From positions 103,490 to 167,489 of the forward strand of contig NZ_QCYJ01000144.1 of assembly GCF_003123685.1 (NCBI RefSeq): DNA of 64,000 bases, read 5' to 3'. Position 1 is the first letter of the stretch; each line of letters starts with the position of its first letter. The notes below the pieces were generated by a model. The model was not told the origin of the DNA and did no database searches. It saw only the letters and a program-made list of their open reading frames with translations. Of this stretch, positions 18,193 through 27,666 are shown in pieces. The position numbers and the translations under genes are program-made. The DNA is from Nocardia aurea. Its GTDB lineage: Bacteria > Actinomycetota > Actinomycetes > Mycobacteriales > Mycobacteriaceae.

Positions 18193-18355
18193 GCGACCAT
18201 CCTTGCAGAACCCGGCGCGGATGCCGGTCTCCGCGTCGCGCCGCAGGTAGTCGGCGCGCGGGCATGCGCTGACGGCGGCGAAGAGGCCATCGACACAGCC
18301 CCCGAGATTTCTTGTCCTGCGGAACTTCTCGCGAAGTGACAATAGGATCGGCCAC

Positions 18356-18745
18356 GTGACCGATCGAAACGTGCTTGGGGGGCCGCTGGAAGAGTGCGGC
18401 GCCGATCCTCTCACCGGGTTCTACCGGGACGGCTGCTGCAGTACCGGGCCGGAGGATCTGGGAAGCCATACTGTATGCACTGTTGTCACGGCCGAGTTCC
18501 TCGAGCATCAGGCGTCCATCGGGAACGACTTGAGTACGCCGCGTCCGGAGAACAATTTCCCCGGACTGCAACCGGGCGACCGCTGGTGTGTGGTCGCGGT
18601 GCGCTGGCTGCACGCGCACGAGGACGGCGTCGCCGCCCCCGTCGTACTGGCCGCCACCCACGAGAACGCGCTGGAAGTGATCTCCGTCGAGATCTTGCGG
18701 AAATACGCCGTCGACGTGCCCGACGACGTCAGCGACCTGCTCTGA
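18356..18745 (+). CDS. DUF2237 family protein
   Basis: 129 residues starting at GTG 18356 (MTDRNVLGGPLEECGADPLT). The DUF2237 signature GFYRDGCCSTGPEDLGSHTVC lies near 22-42 with three clustered cysteines, followed by FPGLQPGDRWCVVAVRW. These short proteins occur widely in bacteria and some eukaryotes without an assigned function; the conserved cysteines suggest a metal or redox role. It is divergent from ftsY and followed by a hairpin terminator. Confidence 0.85.
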   Translation: MTDRNVLGGPLEECGADPLTGFYRDGCCSTGPEDLGSHTVCTVVTAEFLEHQASIGNDLSTPRPENNFPGLQPGDRWCVVAVRWLHAHEDGVAAPVVLAATHENALEVISVEILRKYAVDVPDDVSDLL

Positions 18746-18770
18746 GTCCCCCACCGACGCCCTGATCCAC

Positions 18771-18796
18771 GACAGCCCGCACGCGGTCCGGCTGTC
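18771..18796 (+). terminator. Hairpin behind the DUF2237 gene
   Basis: GACAGCC (18771-18777) and GGCTGTC (18790-18796) pair around a 12-base loop, 25 bases after the stop codon and between convergent genes. The rest of 18797-18993 shows no gene I can support. Confidence 0.5.
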
Positions 18797-18993
18797 GGGC
18801 TCACGCATGCCCGGACGCGACCGCTTCCCCCATGCGAACGCCGCTCACAACCACCGTGCGCCAGACGCCGATGCGAAGGCAGCACACTCGCCCGTACGTC
18901 GGAACCGCTCGTTCACCTCGCGGACCGATCGGCCGAATCGGTCGACGTCGACGGCGCGACGGTCCCGTCCACCGGTTCAGCGGCGCGTCGCGC

Positions 18994-19779
18994 TCACGAA
19001 GCCGACCCGATAGCCCGACGCCTGCGGTGCGCCTTCTGACGGCAGGCCGCCGAGCAATATCGCGCGGGCCGCCCCATTCCGGTCCTGCGCACCGGGCCGC
19101 GACAGATCGGGCACCGCGCGAGTGTGGCACTTTCGTTACGGTCCCTTGTTTCGTCGCGGTCATCACTCTCGGGAGCGTGTTTCGTCACCGAAGGCGCGGT
19201 GGGATTGGTGCGCAACGCGTCGAGCACCAGGGCGGCGGCGCGAACCAATTGTCCGTCGGGGCGTTGATATCGCTGGATCGCAACGCATCCGGTGAACAGA
19301 TCCTGGACATCGGCGACGGTGATATCGGCGCGGACCGACCCTTGACGCTGCGCGGCGCGCAGCAGTTCCTCCAGCGCGCGTTGGAAGCGTTCCCCCGCAC
19401 CGCGCAACAGGGCCTTCGGCCAGCCGTCGTCGGATTGGACCAGATCGCAGAGTGCCTGGTTACCGGGGCTGCGGGCGACCACCTCGGTGCAGACCGCGAA
19501 GAAGGCGGCCCCGGGGTCGGGATCGCCGAGGCGAGAGGTGGCCAGCCGGGCCAGACCGTCCACCCGCTGCTGCATAACCGCTTCCAGCAGATCGGTTTTC
19601 GTCGGGAAGTGTCGGTACACGGTGCCCGCGCCGACGCCTGCCCGCCGCGCGATCTCGATGAGCGACACCCCGGTCCCGTTTTCCGCGAAGGCGCGTTGAG
19701 CGGCATCGAGCACACGGCCGCGATTGCGGCGCGCGTCGGCGCGACCGAACCCGTCGTGCCGGAGCGAAGGGGCAGACAT
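18994..19779 (-). CDS. TetR family regulator with C-terminal Cys-rich finger
   Basis: 261 residues. The N-terminal TetR helix-turn-helix is clear (IARRAGVGAGTVYRHFPTK near 43-61), followed by an all-helical ligand domain to about 195. After a short polar linker comes a tail with CPICRGPVRR, then YCSAACRQKAHRRRR. That gives CxxC and CSxxC pairs that could bind zinc, plus a basic end. This Cys motif occurs as a stand-alone or C-terminal element in actinobacteria, but it is not part of normal TetR proteins. It is divergent from the NmrA-like gene at 19911 and probably represses it. Confidence 0.85.
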   Translation of the reverse strand: MSAPSLRHDGFGRADARRNRGRVLDAAQRAFAENGTGVSLIEIARRAGVGAGTVYRHFPTKTDLLEAVMQQRVDGLARLATSRLGDPDPGAAFFAVCTEVVARSPGNQALCDLVQSDDGWPKALLRGAGERFQRALEELLRAAQRQGSVRADITVADVQDLFTGCVAIQRYQRPDGQLVRAAALVLDALRTNPTAPSVTKHAPESDDRDETRDRNESATLARCPICRGPVRRTGMGRPARYCSAACRQKAHRRRRAIGSAS

Positions 19780-19841
19780 TCGTTACGGCCTTCCATTTCG
19801 GTTGCTGGCCAGGTTCGCAGCGGCGCCATACGGTGCCGATA

Positions 19842-19857
19842 CGGGTCATACGACCCG
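19842..19857. promoter_or_regulatory. Palindromic operator candidate for the TetR regulator
   Basis: CGGGTC-ATAC-GACCCG, a perfect 6-bp inverted repeat, lies midway in the 131-base divergent region between the TetR gene and the NmrA-like reductase gene, where an autoregulatory operator is expected. Confidence 0.5.
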
Positions 19858-19910
19858 ATTCTACCGAGATCGCCCGATCGGACGACATCGTCCGGAAACG
19901 AAAGGTCAGC

Positions 19911-20828
19911 ATGTCCTCTCAGCACGATCCGATCCTGGTCACCGGAGCGACCGGCCAGCAGGGCGGCGCCACCGCGCGCAGACTCCTCGCCGACGGCATC
20001 GCCGTGCGGGCGCTGGTCCGCGACCCACAGTCGGCCGCCGCGCGGGATCTCGCCGCGTCCGGCGCGGAACTGGTGACCGGTGACCTCGACCGGCCCGAGA
20101 GTCTGGCACCGGCGGTCGCGGGCACGCGCGGTGTCTTCCTGGTGCCGCCGGTGGCCTTCGGGCCCACCGGGTGGGATGTCGATCTGGAGGCGAGCCGCGG
20201 CATCCATGTCATCGAGGCCGCCGCGCGCGCCGGAGTCGAGCACGTCGTGTTCACCGGAGTCGCCTCGATGAGCGGCGACGCCCAGCGCGACGCGGCGGGC
20301 AAGCGACGTATCGAAGCGGCGCTGATCGACGGCGAGACCCGCTACACGGTGCTGCGCCCGGTGCGGTTCATGGAGAACTACCTGATCCGGGATTTCCCTG
20401 TCGACGGCATCGCCGACGGCGTGAACCACCACATCTTCCGGGCCGATCGGCCGTTGCAGATGATCGCGGTGGCCGATATCGGGGTGTTCGCCGCCATGGC
20501 CTTCGCGAATCCCGATCGCTTCCACGGCGAAATCCTCGAGATCGCCGGTGACGATCCCACCCCCGACGAGGCCGCGGCGATCATCACCCGCGTCACCGGT
20601 CACCCCGTCCGCTACCGGGAACTCACCGAGTCCGAAGCCGAGGCGTTCGGCACCGAGATCGCCGGTGCCTGGCGTCTGTCACGCGAAACCGGCGGCTGGC
20701 GTGCCGACATCCCGGCGCTGCGGGAACTGCACCCCGGCCTGCTCACCCTCGAAACCTGGCTGACCACGGGCGGATCCGCGAAACTCGCGACCCAGCGCGA
20801 GCAGCAGCGGGCCGACGCCGGACGCTGA
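19911..20828 (+). CDS. NmrA-like NAD(P)-binding reductase
   Basis: 305-residue atypical short-chain dehydrogenase. The Rossmann motif VTGATGQQGGATARRLL is near 9-25, VFLVPPV near 80, and FTGVASMSGDAQRD in the middle, but there is no canonical YxxxK catalytic pair, as in NmrA/HSCARG proteins that act as redox sensors or quinone reductases. The ATG at 19911 is preceded by AAAGG. Its divergent TetR neighbour suggests induction by a small molecule such as a quinone or aldehyde; this is inference. Confidence 0.85.
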   Translation: MSSQHDPILVTGATGQQGGATARRLLADGIAVRALVRDPQSAAARDLAASGAELVTGDLDRPESLAPAVAGTRGVFLVPPVAFGPTGWDVDLEASRGIHVIEAAARAGVEHVVFTGVASMSGDAQRDAAGKRRIEAALIDGETRYTVLRPVRFMENYLIRDFPVDGIADGVNHHIFRADRPLQMIAVADIGVFAAMAFANPDRFHGEILEIAGDDPTPDEAAAIITRVTGHPVRYRELTESEAEAFGTEIAGAWRLSRETGGWRADIPALRELHPGLLTLETWLTTGGSAKLATQREQQRADAGR

Positions 20829-20858
20829 TCGAACGGGCATACCTCGCGACGGTGGATC

Positions 20859-23800
20859 TCAGCTCGCGGACCGCACCGGCGACGGCTCGTCTCCGCGCAG
20901 ACGCTGGGAGATGACCTGCGTGATGCCGTCGCCGCGCATGCTCACGCCGTAGAGGGCGTCGGCGATCTCCATGGTCGGCTTCTGGTGCGTGATGACGATC
21001 AGCTGACTCTTCTCGCGCAACTGCTCGAACAACCCGATCAGACGCCGCAGGTTGGTGTCATCGAGCGCGGCCTCGACCTCGTCCATCACGTAGAACGGTG
21101 ACGGGCGGGCCCGGAAGATGGCGACCAGCAATGCCACTGCGGTCAGCGATTTCTCGCCGCCGGACAGCAGCGACAAACGTTTGACCTTCTTGCCCGGCGG
21201 CCGCGCCTCCACCTCGATACCAGTGGTCAGCATGTCGGAGGGGTCGGTGAGCACCAGCCTGCCCTCGCCGCCGGGGAACAGTTTCGCGAAAACGCCGACG
21301 AATTCGCGTTCCACGTCCTCGTAGGCCTCGGTGAAGACCTGCAGGATGCGCGCGTCGACTTCGGCGACCACCTCCAGCAGATCCTTACGGGCGCTCTTGA
21401 CATCCTCGAGCTGGGTGGCGAGGAAGTTGTAGCGCTCCTCGAGCGCGGCGAACTCCTCGAGCGCGAGCGGGTTCACCTTGCCGAGGGTGGTGAGATCCTT
21501 CTCGGCGCGTTTGGCCCGGCGCTCCTGGCTCGCGCGGTCGTAGGGCATGGGGGCGGGCGCGGTGACCTGCTCGCCGCGCTCCTTGGCCTGTTCGTATTCC
21601 TGCCATTCCAGATCCGAGGGCGGCAGCGGCACGTCCGGGCCGTATTCGGCGATCAGATCCGACAGCGCGATACCGAACTGCTCGGCGATATTCGCCTCCA
21701 GCTGTTCGATGCGCAGCGCCGCCTGCGCCTTGGCGACCTCGTCGCGGTGCACCGTGTCGGTGAGCTGGGACAGCTGGACGGCCAGCGCCCGCACCCGCTC
21801 TTTGACCTGGTCCACCTGGGCCGCGGCCTCGGTGCGGCGGCGCACCAGGTCGTCGCGTCGCGCGCTCGCCTCGGCCACCACCTTCTCCAGTTCGGCGGCG
21901 ATCCTCGCACCGGATTCGGCGACCGCGGCGGCGACTCCGGCGGCTTGGCGACGCGCGGCCTGCGCCCGTTCGGCGCGGGCACGCGCCTCCCGTTCGGCGC
22001 GGGCCGCGCGACGCAACGAATCGGCTTTGCCCCGTACCGATTCCGCGCGTTCCTCGGCGGTGCGGACCGACAGGCGCGCCTCGACCTCCATCGAGCGGGC
22101 CTCGGCCAACGCGGCGGCGGCTTCCTCACGGTCACGTCCGGCCGATTCGGTGCCCGCCGCGCCCGCTCCGTCGTCGTCGCCCTGTTCCAGTTCGACCGCG
22201 CGCAGTCGATCCTCCAATTCGGCCAGCGCGGTGAGGGATTCCTCACGGTTCGCCTCGGCCACATCGCGCTGTCCGGTGAGCCGTTCGCTGTCGCGCTCGG
22301 CGGCGCGGGCGGCCTCGCCGAGTCTGCCGAGCCGGTCGTAGATCCCGGTCAGCGCCTGATCGGATTCGTGCAGCGCCAGCAGCGCCTGGTCGACGGCGTC
22401 CTTGCGGTCGGCCTGTTCGTCCAGCGCGCCGGACAGCGCCGCTTCCAATTCCTCGGCGCGTCGCTGCGCGGCGGTGAGGTCGGCCGCGGCCGTATCTATG
22501 TCGGCCTGGATCTCCAACTGGCTGGGCGCGCGATCGGAACCGCCGAGCACCCAGCCGCTTCCGGCCAGGTCACCGTCGCGGGTGACGACCCGCAATTGCG
22601 GATGTTCGGCGATCAATCGCGTCGCCTCGGCGAGGTCGGACACCACCGCCACGCCCGCGGTGAGCGCCGCGATCGCCCCGCGCACCTGTTCGGGGCAGTC
22701 GACCACATCGCCGAGCCAGCGGGCGGACTCGGGCAGGGGCGCACCGAGCGGAGGTGTCGCCGTTCCCGCGGCGAAGACCAGCGCGACCCGTCCGCCGTCG
22801 GCGTCCTTCAAGGCCCGGACCGCCGCGTGCGCGCCGTCGCCGGTCTCGGCCGCCACGGCATCGGCGAGCGGACCGAGGGTCGCGGCCACCGCGGCCTCGA
22901 AACCGCCGTGCACGCGCAGCATTCCGGACAGCGGGCCGAGCAGCCCGTCGGCGCGATGCTCGGCCAGCCAGGCCGCGCCGTCACGCCGCGCCAGATTCAT
23001 GCTCAGCGCCTCGATGCGCGCGCTCAGCGACGCGACCCGTTTACTCGCGTCGCGATCCTGTTCGCGCAGTTCGGTGACGCGCTGGTCGGCCAGCGTCATG
23101 GCTTGCACCGCGTGTTCGTGCTGGGCGTCGAGTCCGGCCTCACCCGCTTCGAGTTCCCCGAGTTCGTTCTGCACCGACTCGAATTCGGCTTCGGCGATCT
23201 CGCCGCGCTGCCGCGACTCGGTGATCGCCAGCGACAGTCTCGCGATATCGGCGTCGAACGATTGGCCCCGGGTACGCAGGTTGTCGACCTGTCCGGCGAG
23301 CCTGGCCAAACCCTCGCGGCGATCCGCGATGGCCCGCACCGCCGCCAGATGCGCCTGTTCGGCGGCCTTTGCCGCGTACTCGCGCTCGTGCAGCGCGTCG
23401 CGAGCCGCCTCCAGGGTTTCGGTGGCCATCTCCACCGCTTCGCGCAGCTCGGCTTCCTCGGCCTCGACGCGCGCCGCCTCGGCCTCCAGTTGGTCGGGGT
23501 CGCGCCCGGTGCCGACCTGGGTCTCGGTGTGCAGGTGCCGGGCCCGGTCACCGGCGATCCGGAGGGTGGCGTTCACGCGTTCGGCGAGCGCGGAGAGCTG
23601 GAACCAGATCTGGGCGGCGGCCTCGGCACTCGGCGTGAGCCGGGAGAGCTGGAATTCCTGCTGGGCGAGCGCGGCGTTGGCGGCGTCGAGTTCGGACTGC
23701 ACGGTGATCTGCTGCTCGCGCGCGTACGCCTCTTTGCTCTGCTGACTCTCCAGTTCACCCCGGCGGGTCACGAGATCGTCGGCGGCCAGGCGCATCCGCG

Positions 23801-24473
23801 AATCGCGCAGGTCGGCCTGCACGGTCTGCGCGCGTCGCGCGACCTCGGCCTGCCGCCCGAGCGGTTTGAGCTGGCGGCGCAATTCGGTGGTGAGGTCGGT
23901 CAGGCGAGCCAGATTGGCCTGCATCGCCTCGAGTTTGCGGACGGCCTTCTCTTTGCGCTTGCGGTGTTTGAGGACACCGGCGGCCTCTTCGACGAAGGCG
24001 CGGCGGTCCTCGGGACGCGATTCCAGGATGGCCGAGAGTTGTCCCTGTCCGACGATGACGTGCATCTCGCGCCCGATGCCGGAATCGCTGAGCAGTTCCT
24101 GCACATCCATCAGACGGCAGGAGCTGCCGTTGATCTCGTATTCGCCCGCGCCGTCGCGGAACATGCGCCGGGTGATGGACACCTCGGCGTAGTCGATGGG
24201 CAACGCGCCGTCGGAGTTGTCGATGGTCAGGGTCACCTCGGCGCGGCCGAGCGCCGCGCGGCCGGTGGTTCCGGCGAAGATGACGTCCTGCATCTTGCCG
24301 CCGCGCAACGCCTTCGCACCCTGCTCACCCATGACCCAGGTGAGCGCGTCGACGACATTGGATTTGCCCGAACCGTTGGGACCGACCACACAGGTGATGC
24401 CGGGCTCGAAGCGCAGTGTCGTCGCGGACGCGAAGGATTTGAACCCCTTCAACGTCAGGCTCTTCAGGTGCAA
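20859..24473 (-). CDS. smc: Chromosome partition protein Smc
   Basis: Condensin ATPase that compacts and segregates the chromosome. 1204 residues: Walker A GPNGSGKSN near 33-41, two long Ala/Glu/Arg-rich coiled coils, a hinge around 510-650, ABC signature LSGGEKSLTAVALL and Walker B PFYVMDEVEAALDD near the C-terminus. I place the start at TTG 24473 (reads HLKSLTLKGFKSF), matching family N-termini and preceded by GGAAAGGTCG; the longer in-frame frame has no family support. In relatives acyP lies directly upstream; here 7.9 kb of other genes separates them. Confidence 0.96.
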   Translation of the reverse strand: MHLKSLTLKGFKSFASATTLRFEPGITCVVGPNGSGKSNVVDALTWVMGEQGAKALRGGKMQDVIFAGTTGRAALGRAEVTLTIDNSDGALPIDYAEVSITRRMFRDGAGEYEINGSSCRLMDVQELLSDSGIGREMHVIVGQGQLSAILESRPEDRRAFVEEAAGVLKHRKRKEKAVRKLEAMQANLARLTDLTTELRRQLKPLGRQAEVARRAQTVQADLRDSRMRLAADDLVTRRGELESQQSKEAYAREQQITVQSELDAANAALAQQEFQLSRLTPSAEAAAQIWFQLSALAERVNATLRIAGDRARHLHTETQVGTGRDPDQLEAEAARVEAEEAELREAVEMATETLEAARDALHEREYAAKAAEQAHLAAVRAIADRREGLARLAGQVDNLRTRGQSFDADIARLSLAITESRQRGEIAEAEFESVQNELGELEAGEAGLDAQHEHAVQAMTLADQRVTELREQDRDASKRVASLSARIEALSMNLARRDGAAWLAEHRADGLLGPLSGMLRVHGGFEAAVAATLGPLADAVAAETGDGAHAAVRALKDADGGRVALVFAAGTATPPLGAPLPESARWLGDVVDCPEQVRGAIAALTAGVAVVSDLAEATRLIAEHPQLRVVTRDGDLAGSGWVLGGSDRAPSQLEIQADIDTAAADLTAAQRRAEELEAALSGALDEQADRKDAVDQALLALHESDQALTGIYDRLGRLGEAARAAERDSERLTGQRDVAEANREESLTALAELEDRLRAVELEQGDDDGAGAAGTESAGRDREEAAAALAEARSMEVEARLSVRTAEERAESVRGKADSLRRAARAEREARARAERAQAARRQAAGVAAAVAESGARIAAELEKVVAEASARRDDLVRRRTEAAAQVDQVKERVRALAVQLSQLTDTVHRDEVAKAQAALRIEQLEANIAEQFGIALSDLIAEYGPDVPLPPSDLEWQEYEQAKERGEQVTAPAPMPYDRASQERRAKRAEKDLTTLGKVNPLALEEFAALEERYNFLATQLEDVKSARKDLLEVVAEVDARILQVFTEAYEDVEREFVGVFAKLFPGGEGRLVLTDPSDMLTTGIEVEARPPGKKVKRLSLLSGGEKSLTAVALLVAIFRARPSPFYVMDEVEAALDDTNLRRLIGLFEQLREKSQLIVITHQKPTMEIADALYGVSMRGDGITQVISQRLRGDEPSPVRSAS

Positions 24474-24741
24474 ATTCGGACGACCTTTCCGTCTTCGATA
24501 CGGCCGACAGTACTGGGAGACGACCAACCGTGCCCATCGGCCGAGCAGCGCGTACCCGCTGACCGGCGGGGCGCCCGGTCCAGGTTATCGAGTCGTCGGG
24601 CGATATCGGGTATCCGGGTGTGCTCCGTGTTTGCCCCGATGCCGTCGCGGCGGCACTCGAGCGCAAACTCTGCCATGAACGCCTCACTGGGCTTACCATC
24701 CACGTGATTCGCCAGCGGAATGTTGTTCGGGAGTATTGCCG

Positions 24742-27024
24742 ATGCCAGCCCCCACACTCGGGACCAGCACCCGCTACCGGCTTGCCCGTATCACCGCCCT
24801 GGTGCTCGGCAGCCTGGTCTTTCTCTACGCCTGTGAACGCAGCCGCAGTTCGATGCTCTCGGATGTGCTCGGCGAGGTGCTGCTCGCGGCCTGCCTGGGA
24901 ATCGCGGGGATCGCCGCGGCCTGGTTCGAGATCTCGCTGAGCAATCGGACCGCCGAACAGGAAGCCGCCGAGACCGGCGAATCCGGTGAGTTCCTGCTCG
25001 AATCCGAGGGACGGCGGATCCGGGCGCGGATCGCGCCGTCGGGCAATCTGGTGTTCCACGGCAGGGAGATCTCCGACGGCCCGCAGGCCCACGAGTGGTC
25101 GTGGACCTTCCGTCCCAATACCTTCCCCGCGATCCGGACCGCCCTCGGCGGCGGCGACGGCGAACTGGTGCGACTACTCGAGGAGATCGTCCCCCGACTG
25201 GATCGGCACAGTCGCCGCGACCCCGGCGCGTGGGTGCGCGCGCACGGCATCACCGCGACCTACCGCGAGAAGGGCGACAACCCCAGCCACGCCACCCGCA
25301 AACTGCCGATCCTCAAACGCGGGCTGCCACGCGAATTGCAGACCGGCCGGGTCGCCGCCATCGCGGCGGGAACGACCGCCGCGCCCGCGGCGCCGGTCCG
25401 ACGCGACGCGACGCGCCCGCCGTCCGGCCCGAACCCCCGGGTCACGCCCGAACCCTCGCGGGTGTCGGTCCGAGGTGGTCGCCGTGCCGACCGGGACGTC
25501 GACGACTCCGATCTCGACGACATCGCGGATTACGCGCCCGCGCAGGACTATCCGCCGTCCTTGCGCGACCGGCTCGACCAGGCGCGCGGGCTGCTGGCCC
25601 GGGTGATCCCACAGCGACGCGCCGACGACGAATTCGATGACGTCGGCGACTTCGATGACTTCGATGACCTCGAGGACGAATACGACGACGAGTACCGCGA
25701 CGATCCGGACGACGAATTGTTCGCCGCCGCCGCTCGGTCCGACTACCGGCCCGCTCCCGCAGATTACGACGACTACTCCGATTACGACGTCCGCTACGAC
25801 GATGCCGGGCCGCGACGTCGTCCGGTCGGCGACGACGCGACCGCGCGCCGCTCCGGCGCGACACGGCGCAACGGGTCCGCCGCGACCGACCGTGCCGACA
25901 CCGGAGGCAGGCGCGCCGTGCCCGCGCGAGCCGCCGCCGACCGTGTGGCACCGGCGACGCGCGACCGTCACGCCCCGGAACCGGACCGAGGCGGGCGTGC
26001 GGACCGGATCGCGACACCACCGGCCGCCCGGTTCCGTCCGGACGACTCCGACGCGGACCGCGACGGCCGACCCGTGCGCGCCCGCGCCGCAGCCCAGGAC
26101 CGCCCGGCCGCGCCACGATCCGACTGGCCGGTCCGGCCCGCCACCGATTCGACGCCGACCCGATCCCGCCGCGGCCTCCACGATTCGGGGCCGCAAGCCA
26201 CGGTCGACCCCACCGCGAGCCGATCACGCCGCCCCGCACACGATTCTGGTCGACAGCAGGCGATCGACCCGACGTCCAGCCGACGCAACGCGTCACACGA
26301 CGCGGAGCAGCGATCGATCGCCGATCCGGCGGCGAGCCGATCACGCCGCGCGGCACACAACTCGGGGCCGCAGTCCGCGATCGACCCCACCGCCGCTCGA
26401 TCACGCGGCCACGATTCGGGGCAACCGTTCACGGGGGACCCCGGCGGCCGGTCCCGCCGCTCGCTGAGCGATCCCGGCCCTGAGCCCGCCGGTCCGTCGC
26501 CTCGGGCGCGTAGCGCGTCCGCACGCGCGAACGGTGCGGTTCCGGCCGAGCCGGTCGGCGACGGGCGTCGCGGACGTCGCGATCAGGACGACTATCCGGT
26601 CGATCGTCCGGCGCGCAGGCCGGTCGTGGCGGCCGAGCCGCGTGACCGACGGGCGTCGTCCGAGGATCCTCCCGCCCGTCGTGGCGCGGCCGCGCGCGAG
26701 GGTGGCGCGCGGCGCGATCAGGACGCGCGGCGACAGACGCCCGCGAGCAACGCGCGCCGTGCGGCGAATTCGCGGTCGGCCGAGCAGGAGCCGATCCGCA
26801 ACGGGCGGTCCGTACCGGAGACGCCGGGGCGCGAACGTTCCGAGCGCACGCGGGCGCAGCCCGCGCGCACGCCGCTCGAACCAGCGCGGCCCGCCGACGC
26901 GGCACGGCGGCGCGCTCCGGTGACCTCCGAGCGCAGGGTCGACGGCGCGGCCGCCGCGCGGAGCCGCCGGGATTTCGACGACGACTACTACGACGACGTG
27001 CCGCGGTCCCGCCACGGCAGATAG
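24742..27024 (+). CDS. Membrane protein with long disordered Arg/Asp-rich tail
   Basis: 760 residues, not a recognised family. Two N-terminal transmembrane helices (about 17-33 and 40-60) are followed by a folded region to about 200 (GRRIRARIAPSGNLVFHG, then WSWTFRPNTFPAIRTAL). After that come about 550 residues of low-complexity sequence, first acidic (an Asp/Tyr run near 290-340), then strongly Arg/Ala/Pro/Ser-rich. Residues about 474-580 hold five to six degenerate 20-residue repeats, RSRRxxHDSGxQxxIDPTAS. Start: ATG at 24742 with GGGAG eight bases before. The tail looks intrinsically disordered and highly charged, which could bind nucleic acid or a surface. It is divergent from smc. Confidence 0.75.
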   Translation: MPAPTLGTSTRYRLARITALVLGSLVFLYACERSRSSMLSDVLGEVLLAACLGIAGIAAAWFEISLSNRTAEQEAAETGESGEFLLESEGRRIRARIAPSGNLVFHGREISDGPQAHEWSWTFRPNTFPAIRTALGGGDGELVRLLEEIVPRLDRHSRRDPGAWVRAHGITATYREKGDNPSHATRKLPILKRGLPRELQTGRVAAIAAGTTAAPAAPVRRDATRPPSGPNPRVTPEPSRVSVRGGRRADRDVDDSDLDDIADYAPAQDYPPSLRDRLDQARGLLARVIPQRRADDEFDDVGDFDDFDDLEDEYDDEYRDDPDDELFAAAARSDYRPAPADYDDYSDYDVRYDDAGPRRRPVGDDATARRSGATRRNGSAATDRADTGGRRAVPARAAADRVAPATRDRHAPEPDRGGRADRIATPPAARFRPDDSDADRDGRPVRARAAAQDRPAAPRSDWPVRPATDSTPTRSRRGLHDSGPQATVDPTASRSRRPAHDSGRQQAIDPTSSRRNASHDAEQRSIADPAASRSRRAAHNSGPQSAIDPTAARSRGHDSGQPFTGDPGGRSRRSLSDPGPEPAGPSPRARSASARANGAVPAEPVGDGRRGRRDQDDYPVDRPARRPVVAAEPRDRRASSEDPPARRGAAAREGGARRDQDARRQTPASNARRAANSRSAEQEPIRNGRSVPETPGRERSERTRAQPARTPLEPARPADAARRRAPVTSERRVDGAAAARSRRDFDDDYYDDVPRSRHGR

Positions 27025-27051
27025 CGGGCGACATCGCGCCGCCCGCGGTGT

Positions 27052-27477
27052 TCAGACCCGCTTGCGGTGATGTCCGGATTCGAATCCGGTCACCATGCGG
27101 AACGCGAGTACCGCACCCCACGGTCCGATCACCCAGACCGGCCAGAAGTAGGTGAGTTCGCCGACGCCGAGCGAGATCGCGCCCCAGATCACCAGCACCA
27201 GCAGGCTGACTCCGAGCCACGACACACCCTCGATATGCTGCCAGAGCGGAATCCGGGTGCGGGTGACGCCGGTGTCGCCCGGTGCCTGCTTCGAGAGCCG
27301 GGGCAGGTCGGAGAGCACCAGAGCCAGATCGTCCCGGGTGGCGGTGGCGTAGACCTTCGCCACGCGCTGGTCGTATTCGGCGAGGTCGAGTCTGCCTTCG
27401 GCCAGATGCCTGCTCAACAGCCCCACCACATGGTCACGCTCTTGGTCCGATGCCCGCATACCGGTCGCGATATCCAT
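27052..27477 (-). CDS. DUF1707 membrane protein
   Basis: 141 residues. The N-terminal DUF1707 domain (MRASDQERDHVVGLL, then AEGRLDLAEYDQRV, about 7-60) is a SHOCT-like helical domain. Two transmembrane helices follow at about 88-110 and 113-132. Such proteins are common in actinobacteria and are thought to be envelope associated; function unknown. The ATG at 27477 follows AAGGA. It is divergent from mscR and shares with it the intergenic region holding the paired palindromes. Confidence 0.85.
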   Translation of the reverse strand: MDIATGMRASDQERDHVVGLLSRHLAEGRLDLAEYDQRVAKVYATATRDDLALVLSDLPRLSKQAPGDTGVTRTRIPLWQHIEGVSWLGVSLLVLVIWGAISLGVGELTYFWPVWVIGPWGAVLAFRMVTGFESGHHRKRV

Positions 27478-27525
27478 ATCCGATTCCTTATGTCGTTGTT
27501 CCTACGGCCGCGACACCGCGGTCAT

Positions 27526-27572
27526 ATTCCACATTGGAATGTAACTCAAGAATGAATCCTCCAATGTGGAAT
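27526..27572. promoter_or_regulatory. Paired palindromic operator sites before mscR
   Basis: Site A, ATTCCA-CAT-TGGAAT (27526-27540), is a perfect 6-3-6 palindrome. Site B, TCCA-ATG-TGGA extended to TGGAAT (27560-27572), is its partial copy. The 13-base blocks 27526-27538 and 27560-27572 are exact reverse complements. Site centres are 32 bases apart, about three helical turns, in the region between the DUF1707 gene and mscR. The regulator is unknown. Confidence 0.6.
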
Positions 27573-27666
27573 GTCAACCGTTTGCCGGTCCCCGTGGCGC
27601 ACCGATGCCGTGCACGGCAGGATGGGCGATGTTCGAAAAGCGACAGGCCGAACCCAGGAGGCATTC

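Noticed and set aside
18801..19166. 121-codon minus-strand ORF overlapping the TetR C-terminus
   Set aside because: Arg/Gly-rich out-of-frame overlap; the TetR frame has the Cys finger and normal stop.
21747..24707. 986-codon open frame on the plus strand opposite smc
   Set aside because: High-GC antisense shadow of smc; Arg/Gly/Leu-rich with no domain, while smc has all ATPase motifs.
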